From Pseudomonadota bacterium (GTDB lineage: Bacteria > Pseudomonadota > Gammaproteobacteria > Xanthomonadales > Xanthomonadaceae): a stretch of DNA of 16,886 nucleotides. The translations under genes were made by a program, and so were the position numbers. The stretch is taken from contig JAEXLY010000248.1 in NCBI GenBank assembly GCA_023444765.1, forward strand, positions 1-16,886, given 5' to 3'. Below the pieces are notes generated by a model. It was not told where the DNA came from. It did not search any database and saw only the letters and a list, made by a program, of their open reading frames with translations. Below are positions 6,738-13,617 of the stretch, piece by piece. Position 1 is the stretch's first letter. Each line of letters starts with the position of its first letter.

Positions 6738-6819
6738 GCGCCACCGCCCGGCCGGCCATGGAATGCCGCGCCAACGTTCCCTGCTGCGCCGGCAGTGAAG
6801 GCCCGGGATGCCGAGCGCC

Positions 6820-6850
6820 GAAGCCGCGGACCGCGCCGCGCGACGGCTTC
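6820..6850 (-). terminator. Possible hairpin after the GyrI-like gene
   Basis: GAAGCCG (6820-6826) and CGGCTTC (6844-6850) form a perfect 7-base stem with a 17-base loop, starting 35 bases past the GyrI-like stop. No T-tract. Confidence 0.3.
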
Positions 6851-6885
6851 CGCACCGACCACCATGTCCCCGGCGCACGTCCAGC

Positions 6886-7491
6886 TCATGCCATCGGCTG
6901 CCGGATGATCGTCCGCCACTTCGCCGGATCCGCGCGCCGGATGTCGCTCAGGTAGATCTCATGGTGCCTGCCCGTCAGCCGCCCGTGCGCGGCGATGAAG
7001 CCGTGGACGCGCGCGATCGTCGGCCCTTCCTCGCTGAAGGGTCCCACATGCAACACCTGCGCGCAGCGGCCTTCGGTGAGATGCTCGAGCCGGATCCGGT
7101 CCATCGCGGCCAGCCCCTTCTTCCGGCGCACCTGTTCCATCGCAGCCTCCAGCACCAGGTCCTCCACGAAATCCGGCTGCAGGATCATCATCGTCCAGCG
7201 CCAGCGTGCACGGTCGTTGCTGGCGAAGGCGGCAGGGTCGTCCGCCCACCACAGCCCCTCCAGCGGCATCACCGCGTAGTCGATCCCGGCGCTGCGTTTG
7301 AGCATGAACCTGGCCGCGTACGACACCGAGAACAGCGCCTGCACCGCCTCGGTGTAGGCCGGCGTGGTGTTGGGATCGCCCTGTCCGTCGATCATCAGGA
7401 AGCGCAGCCGCGGCACGTCCACCTCCACGACCTCCCTGGCCGATGGCGCATACAGCTGCCGGAGCTCGCGCTTCAGGTCGATCTTCGTCAT
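6886..7491 (-). CDS. GyrI-like small-molecule-binding domain protein
   Basis: A 201-residue single-domain protein of the GyrI-like group (COG4832 type). Conserved segments visible are KIDLKRELRQLYAPS at the N-terminus, VPRLRFLMIDGQGDPN, YAVMPLEGLWWADD, RWRWTMMILQPDFV, VLHVGPFSEEGPTI, and HHEIYLSDIRRADP. Such domains resemble the effector-binding part of BmrR/SoxS-like regulators but here stand alone with no DNA-binding part, so the protein may bind a ligand or act as an enzyme. ATG 7491 is preceded by GGGAGG about nine bases upstream, a strong site; upstream codons in frame are rejected. The next gene ends 19 bases upstream, so these two may be co-transcribed. Confidence 0.9.
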   Translation of the reverse strand: MTKIDLKRELRQLYAPSAREVVEVDVPRLRFLMIDGQGDPNTTPAYTEAVQALFSVSYAARFMLKRSAGIDYAVMPLEGLWWADDPAAFASNDRARWRWTMMILQPDFVEDLVLEAAMEQVRRKKGLAAMDRIRLEHLTEGRCAQVLHVGPFSEEGPTIARVHGFIAAHGRLTGRHHEIYLSDIRRADPAKWRTIIRQPMA

Positions 7492-7510
7492 GCGGGTCGC
7501 CTCCCTGCCG

Positions 7511-7858
7511 TCAGCCGCGTACGGCACCCGCACAGCGTCCGGTCAGCGCATCCAGTTCGCCGAGCACGGATGCGTCCACCGTGGTGAAGTTGAAGCACGA
7601 TCTGCCCTGCATGCGCCTGAGCAGCCCGGACGCGACGCCTTCCAGCAGTGCGGGGTTCTCGTACACCGGCATCAGGTGGTAGCTCACGTACGACTTCCTC
7701 ACCTGCACTGCGCCGAAGAACCGCGTCTTCGCCCTGGCGGTCACCGGCGCCAGTTCCACGTACAGGTGGCCGCGCTCGTCGGTCCGGATCGTCATGCCCT
7801 GCGCATGCCGGCGCAGGATGGCCGAGAGGGCGGGGAACACGGCTGCGGGATCGTTCAT
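7511..7858 (-). CDS. Conserved-looking small protein, family not recognised
   Basis: A 115-residue soluble protein. Its middle and end carry a tight pattern: TRFFGAVQVRKSYVSYHLMP, VYENPALLEG, then RMQGRSCFNFTTVD. It resembles a group of hypothetical proteins seen in many bacteria and perhaps the YdhG/DUF1801 beta-alpha fold, but I cannot name a family. ATG 7858 begins MNDPAAVF; no strong ribosome site is visible. It ends 19 bases before the GyrI-like gene, and its stop lies in a short TGCCGT/ACGGCA stem (7506-7526). Codon use matches its neighbours. Confidence 0.75.
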   Translation of the reverse strand: MNDPAAVFPALSAILRRHAQGMTIRTDERGHLYVELAPVTARAKTRFFGAVQVRKSYVSYHLMPVYENPALLEGVASGLLRRMQGRSCFNFTTVDASVLGELDALTGRCAGAVRG

Positions 7859-7966
7859 GGCGGCCTTCGATGCGCGCTGCGAGGCGCGGCTGGCGTGGTG
7901 TGGTGACGGACCGTCCGGCGTGCGCTGGCGCCATGGGCTCCCGGGTCTCCGGTGCGCGGGCCTGGA

Positions 7967-8317
7967 TCATTCCCGCAGGATCTTCTCCATCGCCTTGCCC
8001 TTGGCCAGTTCGTCGACCAGCTTGTCGAGGATGCGGATCCGGCGCATCAGCGGGTCGTCCACCTCCTCCACGCGCACGCCGCAGACCACGCCGGTCACCC
8101 GCGCGCTGGCGGGATTCATGGCCGGTGCCTGGGCGAAGAAGGTCTCGAAATCGTGTTCGTGCGCGATCTGCTGCTGCAGCTCCTCCTGGGTGTATCCGGT
8201 CAACCATCGGATCACCTCGTCCACCTCCGCCTGCGTGCGGCCCTTGCGCGTGCCCTTCTGCACGTACATCGGATACACGCTGGAGAACTTCATCTTGAAA
8301 ATGCGATGTCCGGCCAT
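7967..8317 (-). CDS. DUF2200 family protein
   Basis: A 116-residue protein that is a full DUF2200 domain: MAGHRIFKMKFSSVYPMYVQ at the start, then EVIRWLTGYTQEEL, DFETFFAQAPAMNP, TGVVCGVRVEEV and DPLMRRIRILDKLVDELAKG. The family is conserved and uncharacterised. ATG 8317 is preceded by GGGAGG about six bases upstream, a strong ribosome site, and the family's usual N-terminus starts here. The 108 bases downstream to the next gene hold no clear signal. Confidence 0.92.
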   Translation of the reverse strand: MAGHRIFKMKFSSVYPMYVQKGTRKGRTQAEVDEVIRWLTGYTQEELQQQIAHEHDFETFFAQAPAMNPASARVTGVVCGVRVEEVDDPLMRRIRILDKLVDELAKGKAMEKILRE

Positions 8318-8344
8318 GCGTCCTCCCATCCGTGTCCTGGAGTG

Positions 8345-8370
8345 CCGCGTGCGGGAAGCCCGCAATGCGG
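8345..8370 (-). terminator. Hairpin after the SnoaL-like gene
   Basis: TGCGGG (8350-8355) and CCCGCA (8359-8364) pair around an AAG loop, with an outer CCGC/GCGG extension (8345-8348, 8367-8370). It begins five bases past the stop codon of the SnoaL-like gene. No T-tract on the minus strand. Confidence 0.5.
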
Positions 8371-8375
8371 AACAC

Positions 8376-8759
8376 TCAGCTGCGGTCGACGATCCTCGCG
8401 ATCCGCCCACCGTCGAATCCGAACTCCGTTGTCCCCACCAGTTCGAGCAGCGTGCCGGCGGCCGGGCCGCCCGGCATATCCGCGGCAAGCCGCCCGCGGT
8501 AGGCGATCCGGGCGATGGTGCGATCGGCCGCCGGTTCGAGCCCTGTCAGGCGCTGCTCGCGCTCGGAGAACAGCGCACAGGCCCGCTCGGCCAGCGCACG
8601 GAAGGCATCGATGCCGACCGCCTCGGCCGTCAGCTGGCCGCCCGTATGGTTCTCGAAACGGATGTCCGGCGACAGCAGCGCCAGCATCCCCTCCACGTCG
8701 AAACGGTTGTAGGCGGCCAGATAGCGATCGATGAGTGCCCTCCGGGACGGCTCGTCCAT
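8376..8759 (-). CDS. SnoaL/NTF2-like protein
   Basis: A 127-residue single-domain protein with the NTF2-like opening: LIDRYLAAYNRFDVEGMLAL, then LSPDIRFENHTGG, a helix FRALAERACALF, and closing beta strands ending LELVGTTEFGFDGGRIARI. The alpha-plus-beta cone fold binds small hydrophobic ligands or acts as an isomerase or cyclase in other members; the substrate here cannot be read from sequence. ATG 8759 is preceded by GGAGGA about four bases upstream. Hairpins lie on both sides, suggesting its own transcript. Confidence 0.85.
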   Translation of the reverse strand: MDEPSRRALIDRYLAAYNRFDVEGMLALLSPDIRFENHTGGQLTAEAVGIDAFRALAERACALFSEREQRLTGLEPAADRTIARIAYRGRLAADMPGGPAAGTLLELVGTTEFGFDGGRIARIVDRS

Positions 8760-8781
8760 GACTCCTCCATGCGTGTGCGTG

Positions 8782-8814
8782 GGCGGCGGGCGCGCGCAAT
8801 GCGATGCCGCCGCC
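8782..8814 (-). terminator. Possible hairpin after the MmcQ/YjbR gene
   Basis: GGCGGCG (8782-8788) and CGCCGCC (8808-8814) pair with a 19-base loop. It begins 14 bases past the YjbR stop and ends 22 bases before the next gene's start. Confidence 0.4.
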
Positions 8815-8828
8815 ATGCCGGGCGCGAC

Positions 8829-9167
8829 TCAGCCCGGCCCCATCGTAGCGGCCACCAGGCGCTTTGGCGCCTTGCTGCGCCACGCGGCACGGAGAAGGTG
8901 CTCCACCGCCTGCGGCTCGGCACGCGCCAGGTCCACCCGCAGGCCGAGGATCCGCTTGCCCCAGTGCAGCGGCTCCATCGCCGTGCCGTAGACCTCCAGC
9001 GCCAGCAGCCGCTCCTGCTCGTCCACCATCACGTGCAGGTGCCGCTGGTCCGGTGGCACCGTGGCGAAGATCTTCCCCTTCACCCGGAACGATCCGTAGT
9101 CGAAATGCGGCGCCTCGGCGACCTCGGGCAGGGCGAGCGCAATCGCACGGGCGGTTTCGAAGTCCAT
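8829..9167 (-). CDS. MmcQ/YjbR family protein
   Basis: A 112-residue single-domain protein of the MmcQ/YjbR family (CyaY-like fold, proposed DNA-binding). Visible family marks are ARAIALALPEVAEAPHFDY, SFRVKGKIFATV, HLHVMVDEQE, and the C-terminal WGKRILGLRVDL (from Trp69) and HLLRAAWRSKAPKRLV. ATG 9167 is preceded by a GGAG ribosome site. An open frame running to 9752 in the same phase is only the shadow of the flavoprotein gene. A sigma-70-like promoter sits about 40 bases upstream. Confidence 0.88.
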   Translation of the reverse strand: MDFETARAIALALPEVAEAPHFDYGSFRVKGKIFATVPPDQRHLHVMVDEQERLLALEVYGTAMEPLHWGKRILGLRVDLARAEPQAVEHLLRAAWRSKAPKRLVAATMGPG

Positions 9168-9208
9168 GTCAGATCTCCAGATCCGGATGACGGCGCAGTG
9201 CCTGCCGG

Positions 9209-9236
9209 ATGCTACTCCCTCGATCGCGGCGTTCAA
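9209..9236 (-). promoter_or_regulatory. Candidate sigma-70 promoter for the MmcQ/YjbR gene
   Basis: On the minus strand TTGAAC (9231-9236) and TAGCAT (9209-9214) are separated by 16 bases, four matches of six to each consensus box. It would start transcription about 35 bases before ATG 9167. The rest of the 176-base gap shows only GC-rich hairpins. Confidence 0.4.
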
Positions 9237-9277
9237 TGCCCGGAGGCCCGGCCATGGGACACTCGCCCCCGCGCACA

Positions 9278-9301
9278 GGCCGCTGCGCGGGAAACGCGGC
9301 C
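9278..9301 (-). terminator. Possible hairpin after the redox operon
   Basis: GGCCGC (9278-9283) and GCGGCC (9296-9301) form a 6-base stem with a 12-base loop, 42 bases past the flavoprotein stop. Weak evidence in such GC-rich DNA. Confidence 0.3.
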
Positions 9302-9343
9302 GGTCCGCGCATGCCGGGGCAGCGACCGGGGCGGCCCGTCCGC

Positions 9344-11377
9344 TCATGCCTCGATGACAAGCGCCTCGCTCCCGTGCATCGGCAGCGCCCGGCACAGCAG
9401 CATCTCGTTGTCCGCGCAGGCGGCCGCGGGTTTGTCCGGATACGTGACCGCCCCCTGCGTGAGCACGTGCCTGCAGTTGCCGCAGGTGCCTGCGCGACAG
9501 GAACTGGGCGGGTCGAGTCCGCAGGCCTCGGCCAGCTCGAGCAGGCTCCCGGCCCCGGGTGTCCAGTGCGCACGCTTGCCGGATCGCGCAAACAGCACGT
9601 CCACGGTCCCGGTTGCCGGCGGTGGCATCCTCGGCGCGTCGTCGCGCCGGAGGCCGGCCGGTCCGAACGCCTCGGCGTGGATGCGAGCGTCGGGCACGTT
9701 CATGCTGCGCAGTTGCGCGTAGAGCGACTGCATGAAGGCCGGCGGCCCGCACAGGTGGAAATCGAAGTCGCCGAACGGAAGCACCGCCTGCAGCAGCGCC
9801 AGGTCCACCCGCCCCTTCGCGTGGTAGTCGACGCCTTCGACCGCGCCCTCGTCCGGATGGCTCAACACCTGCACGACGCGCACCGCACCGTCGGCCGACT
9901 CCGCGAGCCGGTCAATCTCGCGGGAGAACGCGCGCTCGGCCACGCTCCGGCTGCCATGGACGAACCAGGTCCGCCTGACGCGCCGCTTGCGCAGGCCTTC
10001 ATGGACCACGTGCCTGAGCATCGCCATCATCGGCGTGATGCCGATGCCGGCCGAGACCAGGACCAGGGGCCGCTGCCCGAACGCATCGACGACGAACCCG
10101 CCCCCCGGCGCCCGCGCCTGGATGATGTCGCCCACCCGGCAGTGCGCGTGCAGGTGGGAGGAGAACACGCCCTGCTTCCTGACGCTGATGCGGTACGCGC
10201 CGTCCGATGGCGCGAGCGAGAGCGTGTACACGCGCGAGGCGGCCCGCGCCCCGCCGGGTAGCCTGAGGCGCACGGGCAGGTACTGCCCGGCCTGGTGCAG
10301 CCACATGCCCGACGCGTCCGCAGGTTCGAGCCAGAACGACTTGACCGAAACCGATTCGTCGTCGATCGCCGTGATGCGGAAATCGCGCCACTGTTCGCGC
10401 GCCCGTGCGGCTTCGCGGCGTGCGTCGGCCTCCTGCCACGACCCGGTCGTCAGCGCGTTGGGCGAGGCCTCGCCATCGCTGCCGCGCAGCGGGAACGCGG
10501 CCCTGCGCCTGGTCCAGCGACGGACGTCCACATGCCACAGGCGTTCCGCGCCCTGGAAGCTCCGGACGTCCTCTGCATCGAAATCGAGCACGACGTCGCC
10601 GGACAGGTGGAGCAGGTCGCCGGTGGCGAAGTCCACGAATACCAGCCCGGCTTTCGGGTTGAGCAGGAAGTTGCCGAGCGTGTTGAAATGCTGGTTGCCG
10701 GCGAAGTCCGGAACCGTCAGCCGGTTGTCGCGGACCCTGACGAATCCCGGCCTGCCGCCGCGATGGGACGCATCGACCGAGCGCCCGCCGTGCTCGCCCT
10801 GTTCGACGTGGCTGCCGACGAAGAAGACATCCGCGCTCGCGATCATCCTTCGCGCTGCGTCGTCGAGTTCCCTGCCGCGCTCGACCTCGCCGTGCCAGGC
10901 CTGCATGGGGTCGCGGACGAACTCCATGCCGCGTGCGTGGATGTACTGCGGGCAGTTGCCGAAGGACTGCCCGACCGCCACGCCGAGAGCTCCGCTCGCG
11001 TTCCGTACCAGCGTCCCGTTCATCCGGTTGCGACGGCGCGTATGCAGTTCGATGCCGAGCAGGCCGACCGGCTCGCCCGCGGTCCAGCCCTCGGCGACCG
11101 GATCGGACGGATCCGGCGCGCGATTGATCTGCAGGAACTTCGCGTCGGGGGAGTGGGCGAAGCCCGGCCTGCCGGGCAGCAGCGTGCCCGCCGGATAGCC
11201 CTCCCGGTCGACGCTCGCGGCGACCAGGAAGGGCAGCTGCGCGAAGAAGGTCCGGTGCTGGTCGGGCATGTGGTCGCGCACCACGCGCCGCCCGAGCGCG
11301 TCCAGGCGCTCGGCCACGCCGAGCTGGCGCTGGATCGCCAGCTCGCCTGCGTGGAAGGGGGAGGGTGCGTGCGCCAC
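9344..11377 (-). CDS. PNPOx-like / ferredoxin reductase / 2Fe-2S ferredoxin fusion protein
   Basis: A 677-residue soluble fusion with three parts. Residues about 40-290 are a split-barrel flavin-binding domain of the pyridoxamine-phosphate-oxidase-like group. Residues about 330-575 are a ferredoxin-NADP reductase module: RVYTLS (382-387) for FAD, AGIGITPM (443-450) and CGPP (543-546) for NAD(P)H. Residues about 590-677 are a plant-type 2Fe-2S ferredoxin with Cys627, Cys632, Cys635 and Cys662 (C-x4-C-x2-C...C), all present. It probably passes electrons from NAD(P)H through FAD and 2Fe-2S to the split-barrel site or a partner; the substrate is unknown. The start is GTG 11377, directly before the family-typical SPFHAGE. 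It follows the GST gene by 33 bases. Confidence 0.92.
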   Translation of the reverse strand: MAHAPSPFHAGELAIQRQLGVAERLDALGRRVVRDHMPDQHRTFFAQLPFLVAASVDREGYPAGTLLPGRPGFAHSPDAKFLQINRAPDPSDPVAEGWTAGEPVGLLGIELHTRRRNRMNGTLVRNASGALGVAVGQSFGNCPQYIHARGMEFVRDPMQAWHGEVERGRELDDAARRMIASADVFFVGSHVEQGEHGGRSVDASHRGGRPGFVRVRDNRLTVPDFAGNQHFNTLGNFLLNPKAGLVFVDFATGDLLHLSGDVVLDFDAEDVRSFQGAERLWHVDVRRWTRRRAAFPLRGSDGEASPNALTTGSWQEADARREAARAREQWRDFRITAIDDESVSVKSFWLEPADASGMWLHQAGQYLPVRLRLPGGARAASRVYTLSLAPSDGAYRISVRKQGVFSSHLHAHCRVGDIIQARAPGGGFVVDAFGQRPLVLVSAGIGITPMMAMLRHVVHEGLRKRRVRRTWFVHGSRSVAERAFSREIDRLAESADGAVRVVQVLSHPDEGAVEGVDYHAKGRVDLALLQAVLPFGDFDFHLCGPPAFMQSLYAQLRSMNVPDARIHAEAFGPAGLRRDDAPRMPPPATGTVDVLFARSGKRAHWTPGAGSLLELAEACGLDPPSSCRAGTCGNCRHVLTQGAVTYPDKPAAACADNEMLLCRALPMHGSEALVIEA

Positions 11378-11410
11378 TGCCGCCGTCTCGCCGGAACCGG
11401 TGGAGGCGGC

Positions 11411-12028
11411 CTATGCCGCCAGTCCCGCCTTCGTCGCCGGCATGGGCACGAAGCCCGGCAGCCGCTCGATGCGCTCCAGCCACGCGTTGACGTTGGCGTA
11501 GGCCTCCAGCGCCACGTTGCCTTCCGGGGCATGGGCGATGTACGAGTACGCCGCGATGTCGGCGATGGTCGGCGTGTCCGCCGCGAGGAAGGCGCGCCCT
11601 TCCAGTTCGCCATCGATCACCCGCAGCAGGGCGTGGCTGCGCGCGATCAGGTCGGCGGCGTCGTACTTCGCGCCGAAGACGGTCACCAGGCGTGCGGCGG
11701 CGGGACCGGAGGCGATCTGTCCCGCGGCCACCGACAGCCAGCGCTGCACGCGGGCCGCGTCTGCCGGGTCTTCCGGCAGCCACTGGCCGTTGCCGTACTT
11801 GCCGGCGAGGTACACCAGGATGGCGTTCGAGTCGGCGATCACCTCGCCGCCGTCGTCGAGGACGGGCACCTGTCCGAAGCTGTTCAGGCGCAGGAAGTCG
11901 GGCTGCCTGTGCGCGCCGGCACCCAGGTCCACGTCGACCATCTCGGCGTCGAGGCCGAGCAGCGAGAGCAGGAGTTGCGCGCGGTGGCAATGGCCGGACA
12001 GCGGGTGGCGATAGAGTCTGATTGCCAT
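11411..12028 (-). CDS. Glutathione S-transferase family protein
   Basis: A 205-residue cytosolic GST. The N-terminal thioredoxin-like domain (1-80) has LYRHPLSGHCHRAQLLLSLL, the cis-proline segment FGQVPVLDD, and ADSNAILVYLA, whose Asp-Ser binds the glutamyl part of glutathione. The C-terminal helical domain has the capping motif DTPTIADIAAYSYIA. It conjugates glutathione to electrophiles or uses it in a related reaction; the substrate is not evident. ATG 12028 has AAGGA about nine bases upstream. It sits 44 bases after the DUF1348 gene and 33 before the flavoprotein gene, all on one strand, so one operon is likely. Confidence 0.93.
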   Translation of the reverse strand: MAIRLYRHPLSGHCHRAQLLLSLLGLDAEMVDVDLGAGAHRQPDFLRLNSFGQVPVLDDGGEVIADSNAILVYLAGKYGNGQWLPEDPADAARVQRWLSVAAGQIASGPAAARLVTVFGAKYDAADLIARSHALLRVIDGELEGRAFLAADTPTIADIAAYSYIAHAPEGNVALEAYANVNAWLERIERLPGFVPMPATKAGLAA

Positions 12029-12072
12029 ATCGGGGATCCTTTTGTTGGAACGATGGATTGCGGGGCGGCCGC

Positions 12073-12537
12073 TCAGAGGCCGAGTTCGCCCAGCGAGGGC
12101 TCGTCGTCGGGACGCCGGCCGGACGGCCAGCGGAACCGGCGCTCGCGCTCGTCGATCGGCAGGTCGTTGATGCTGGCGATGCGCGTGCGCATCAGGCCGT
12201 GCGGGTCGAATTCCCAGTTCTCGTTGCCGTAGCTGCGGAACCAGGCGCCGTGCGCGTCGTGCCACTCGTAGGCGAAGCGCACGGCGATGCGGTTCCCGTC
12301 GAAGACCCACAGCTCCTTCGCCAGCCGGTAGTCCCGTTCGCGTTGCCACTTGCGCACCAGGAACGCCCGGATCTCGTCGCGGCCCTGCAGGAACTCCGCG
12401 CGGTTGCGCCAGCGGCTGTCGGTCGTGTACGCCACGGCCACCCGGTCGGGATCGCGTGTGTTCCAGGCATCCTCGGCCAGGCGGACCTTGCGAATGGCGG
12501 TGCCCCGGTCGAAGGGTGGCAAGGGCGGTCTGTCCAT
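12073..12537 (-). CDS. DUF1348 (NTF2-like) protein
   Basis: A 154-residue protein of the DUF1348 family, an NTF2-like fold. Highly conserved blocks are RPPLPPFDRGTAIRKVRLAE, AWNTRDPDRVAVAYTTDSRW, NRAEFLQGRDEI, RKWQRERDYRLAKELW, and RFAYEWHDAHGAWFRSYGNE. No reaction is established for the family, and the final 20 residues are variable. The start at ATG 12537 is the only sensible one; the ribosome site is weak (CAGAGACG). It is the first gene of the apparent GST/flavoprotein operon and is divergent from the LysR gene, 144 bases away. Confidence 0.92.
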   Translation of the reverse strand: MDRPPLPPFDRGTAIRKVRLAEDAWNTRDPDRVAVAYTTDSRWRNRAEFLQGRDEIRAFLVRKWQRERDYRLAKELWVFDGNRIAVRFAYEWHDAHGAWFRSYGNENWEFDPHGLMRTRIASINDLPIDERERRFRWPSGRRPDDEPSLGELGL

Positions 12538-12681
12538 GGGCGGCGTCTCTGGGAAATCGGTGGCGCCTGGCGCGGAGGGCGACAGGCCCGGCGCGGGTGG
12601 GAGAGAGAAAGCCTATGGGCTTCCACAATTCGGCACTAGCGGGTAAAAACTGGAATCAGCCTTCCTGAGAACGGAAAGAAC
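12538..12681. promoter_or_regulatory. Divergent control region between the LysR gene and the redox operon
   Basis: This 144-base spacer is AT-richer around 12600-12680 than anything nearby, as expected of a promoter region. TTCCA (12621-12625) and TGGAA (12651-12655) form an inverted repeat with 25 bases between, a candidate LysR operator half-site pair. A plus-strand -10-like TAAAAA lies at 12644-12649; no convincing -35 box was found in either direction. LysR regulators usually bind such spacers and control both genes. Confidence 0.5.
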
Positions 12682-13584
12682 ATGGACCGCCTGGACGCGA
12701 TGAGCGTCTTCATGACCGTGGTGGAGCAGGGCAGCCTGTCCGCCGCCGGCCGCAGGCTCGGCATGCCGCTGGCCACCGTCAGCCGCAAGCTGTCGGACCT
12801 CGAGGCGCACCTGAGGGCGCGTCTCCTCAACCGCTCCACCCGCGGGCTCACGCTGACCGACTCCGGCCGCGATTACCTCGCCGCATGCAAGCGCATCCTC
12901 GAGGACGTGACCGAAGCCGAGCAGGCGGCGGCCGGCGAGTTCAGCCAGCCGCGCGGCGAACTGGTCGTCACCGCGCCGCTGGTGATGGGCCGCATGCACG
13001 TGCTGCCGGTCGTCGCCGGCTTCCTCGCCGCGTATCCCGACATCCGCGTCCGCCTGCTCCAGGGGGACCGCATCGCGCACCTGCTCGACGAGCACATCGA
13101 CCTTGCGGTGCGTGTCGGCCAGCTTCCCGACCGCCGGCTGGCGGCGACGCGTATCGGCACCACCCGCCACGTGGTCTGCGCCCATCCGGACTACCTTTCC
13201 GCGCACGGGATCCCGCGCACGCCGGACGAACTCGCCCAGCATCGCTGCATCACGTTCGAGGCCCTCGACTCCACCGAAACGTGGACCTTCGCGGTGGACG
13301 GCGCCCAGGTGGCGGTGCCGGTGCGCTCGGCGCTGGTGGTGAACACCGCGGAAGCCGCAATCGACGCGGCGCTGGCCTGCGTCGGCGTGACCCGCGTGAT
13401 GTCCTACCAGATCGAGGAATGGAAACGCAGTGGGCGGCTGCAGACCGTGCTGCGCGAGTTCGAGCCGCCGGCGATGCCCGCCAGCCTCGTCTACAACGCC
13501 CAGCGCCGCCTGCCGCTGAAGCTGCGTGCATTCCTCGATTTCGCCGCGCCCCGGCTGCGGGAGCGTCTTGCCCCCGGGGAATAG
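12682..13584 (+). CDS. LysR family transcriptional regulator
   Basis: A 300-residue LysR-type regulator. The N-terminal winged helix-turn-helix (about 3-62) reads MSVFMTVVEQGSLSAAGRRL and continues with ATVSRKLSDLEAHL and LLNRSTRGLTLTDSG. The C-terminal substrate-binding domain (about 90-295) has GELVVTAPLVMGR, the DLAVRVGQLPD hinge strand, and a LPLKLRAFLDFAAP end, as in the CrgA/DmlR-like subgroup. The inducer is unknown. ATG 12682 has GGAAAG about six bases upstream. It is divergent from the DUF1348/GST/flavoprotein operon, its most likely target. Its TAG stop is the left arm of the shared terminator with the GFA gene. Confidence 0.95.
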   Translation: MDRLDAMSVFMTVVEQGSLSAAGRRLGMPLATVSRKLSDLEAHLRARLLNRSTRGLTLTDSGRDYLAACKRILEDVTEAEQAAAGEFSQPRGELVVTAPLVMGRMHVLPVVAGFLAAYPDIRVRLLQGDRIAHLLDEHIDLAVRVGQLPDRRLAATRIGTTRHVVCAHPDYLSAHGIPRTPDELAQHRCITFEALDSTETWTFAVDGAQVAVPVRSALVVNTAEAAIDAALACVGVTRVMSYQIEEWKRSGRLQTVLREFEPPAMPASLVYNAQRRLPLKLRAFLDFAAPRLRERLAPGE

Positions 13585-13617
13585 GCCCCGTTCCGGGCGG
13601 CTTCAGCCCGGGGCCTA
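13582..13617. terminator. Bidirectional terminator holding both stop codons
   Basis: A perfect 8-base inverted repeat, TAGGCCCC (13582-13589) and GGGGCCTA (13610-13617), encloses an inner GGGC/GCCC stem. The TAG at its left end is the lysR stop; read on the minus strand, the TAG at its right end is the GFA gene's stop. Two convergent genes thus end in the two arms of one hairpin. There is no T-tract either side. Confidence 0.65.

Noticed and set aside
5935..9167. Possible integron cassette array (small genes, same strand)
   Set aside because: No attC-like core sites (GTTRRRY with matching inverse core) were seen between the genes, and no integrase is in the window.
8829..9752. N-terminally extended MmcQ/YjbR protein (307 codons)
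   Set aside because: The extension lies in the shadow of the flavoprotein gene and has no motif; the family begins at ATG 9167 with a ribosome site.
9999..11990. 663-codon frame covering the flavoprotein and GST genes in another phase
   Set aside because: Translation is Arg/Ala/Gly repeats; the true frames contain FAD, NAD and Fe-S motifs.
10295..12232. 645-codon plus-strand frame opposite the redox operon
   Set aside because: Composition is typical of an antisense shadow; no domain or ribosome site.
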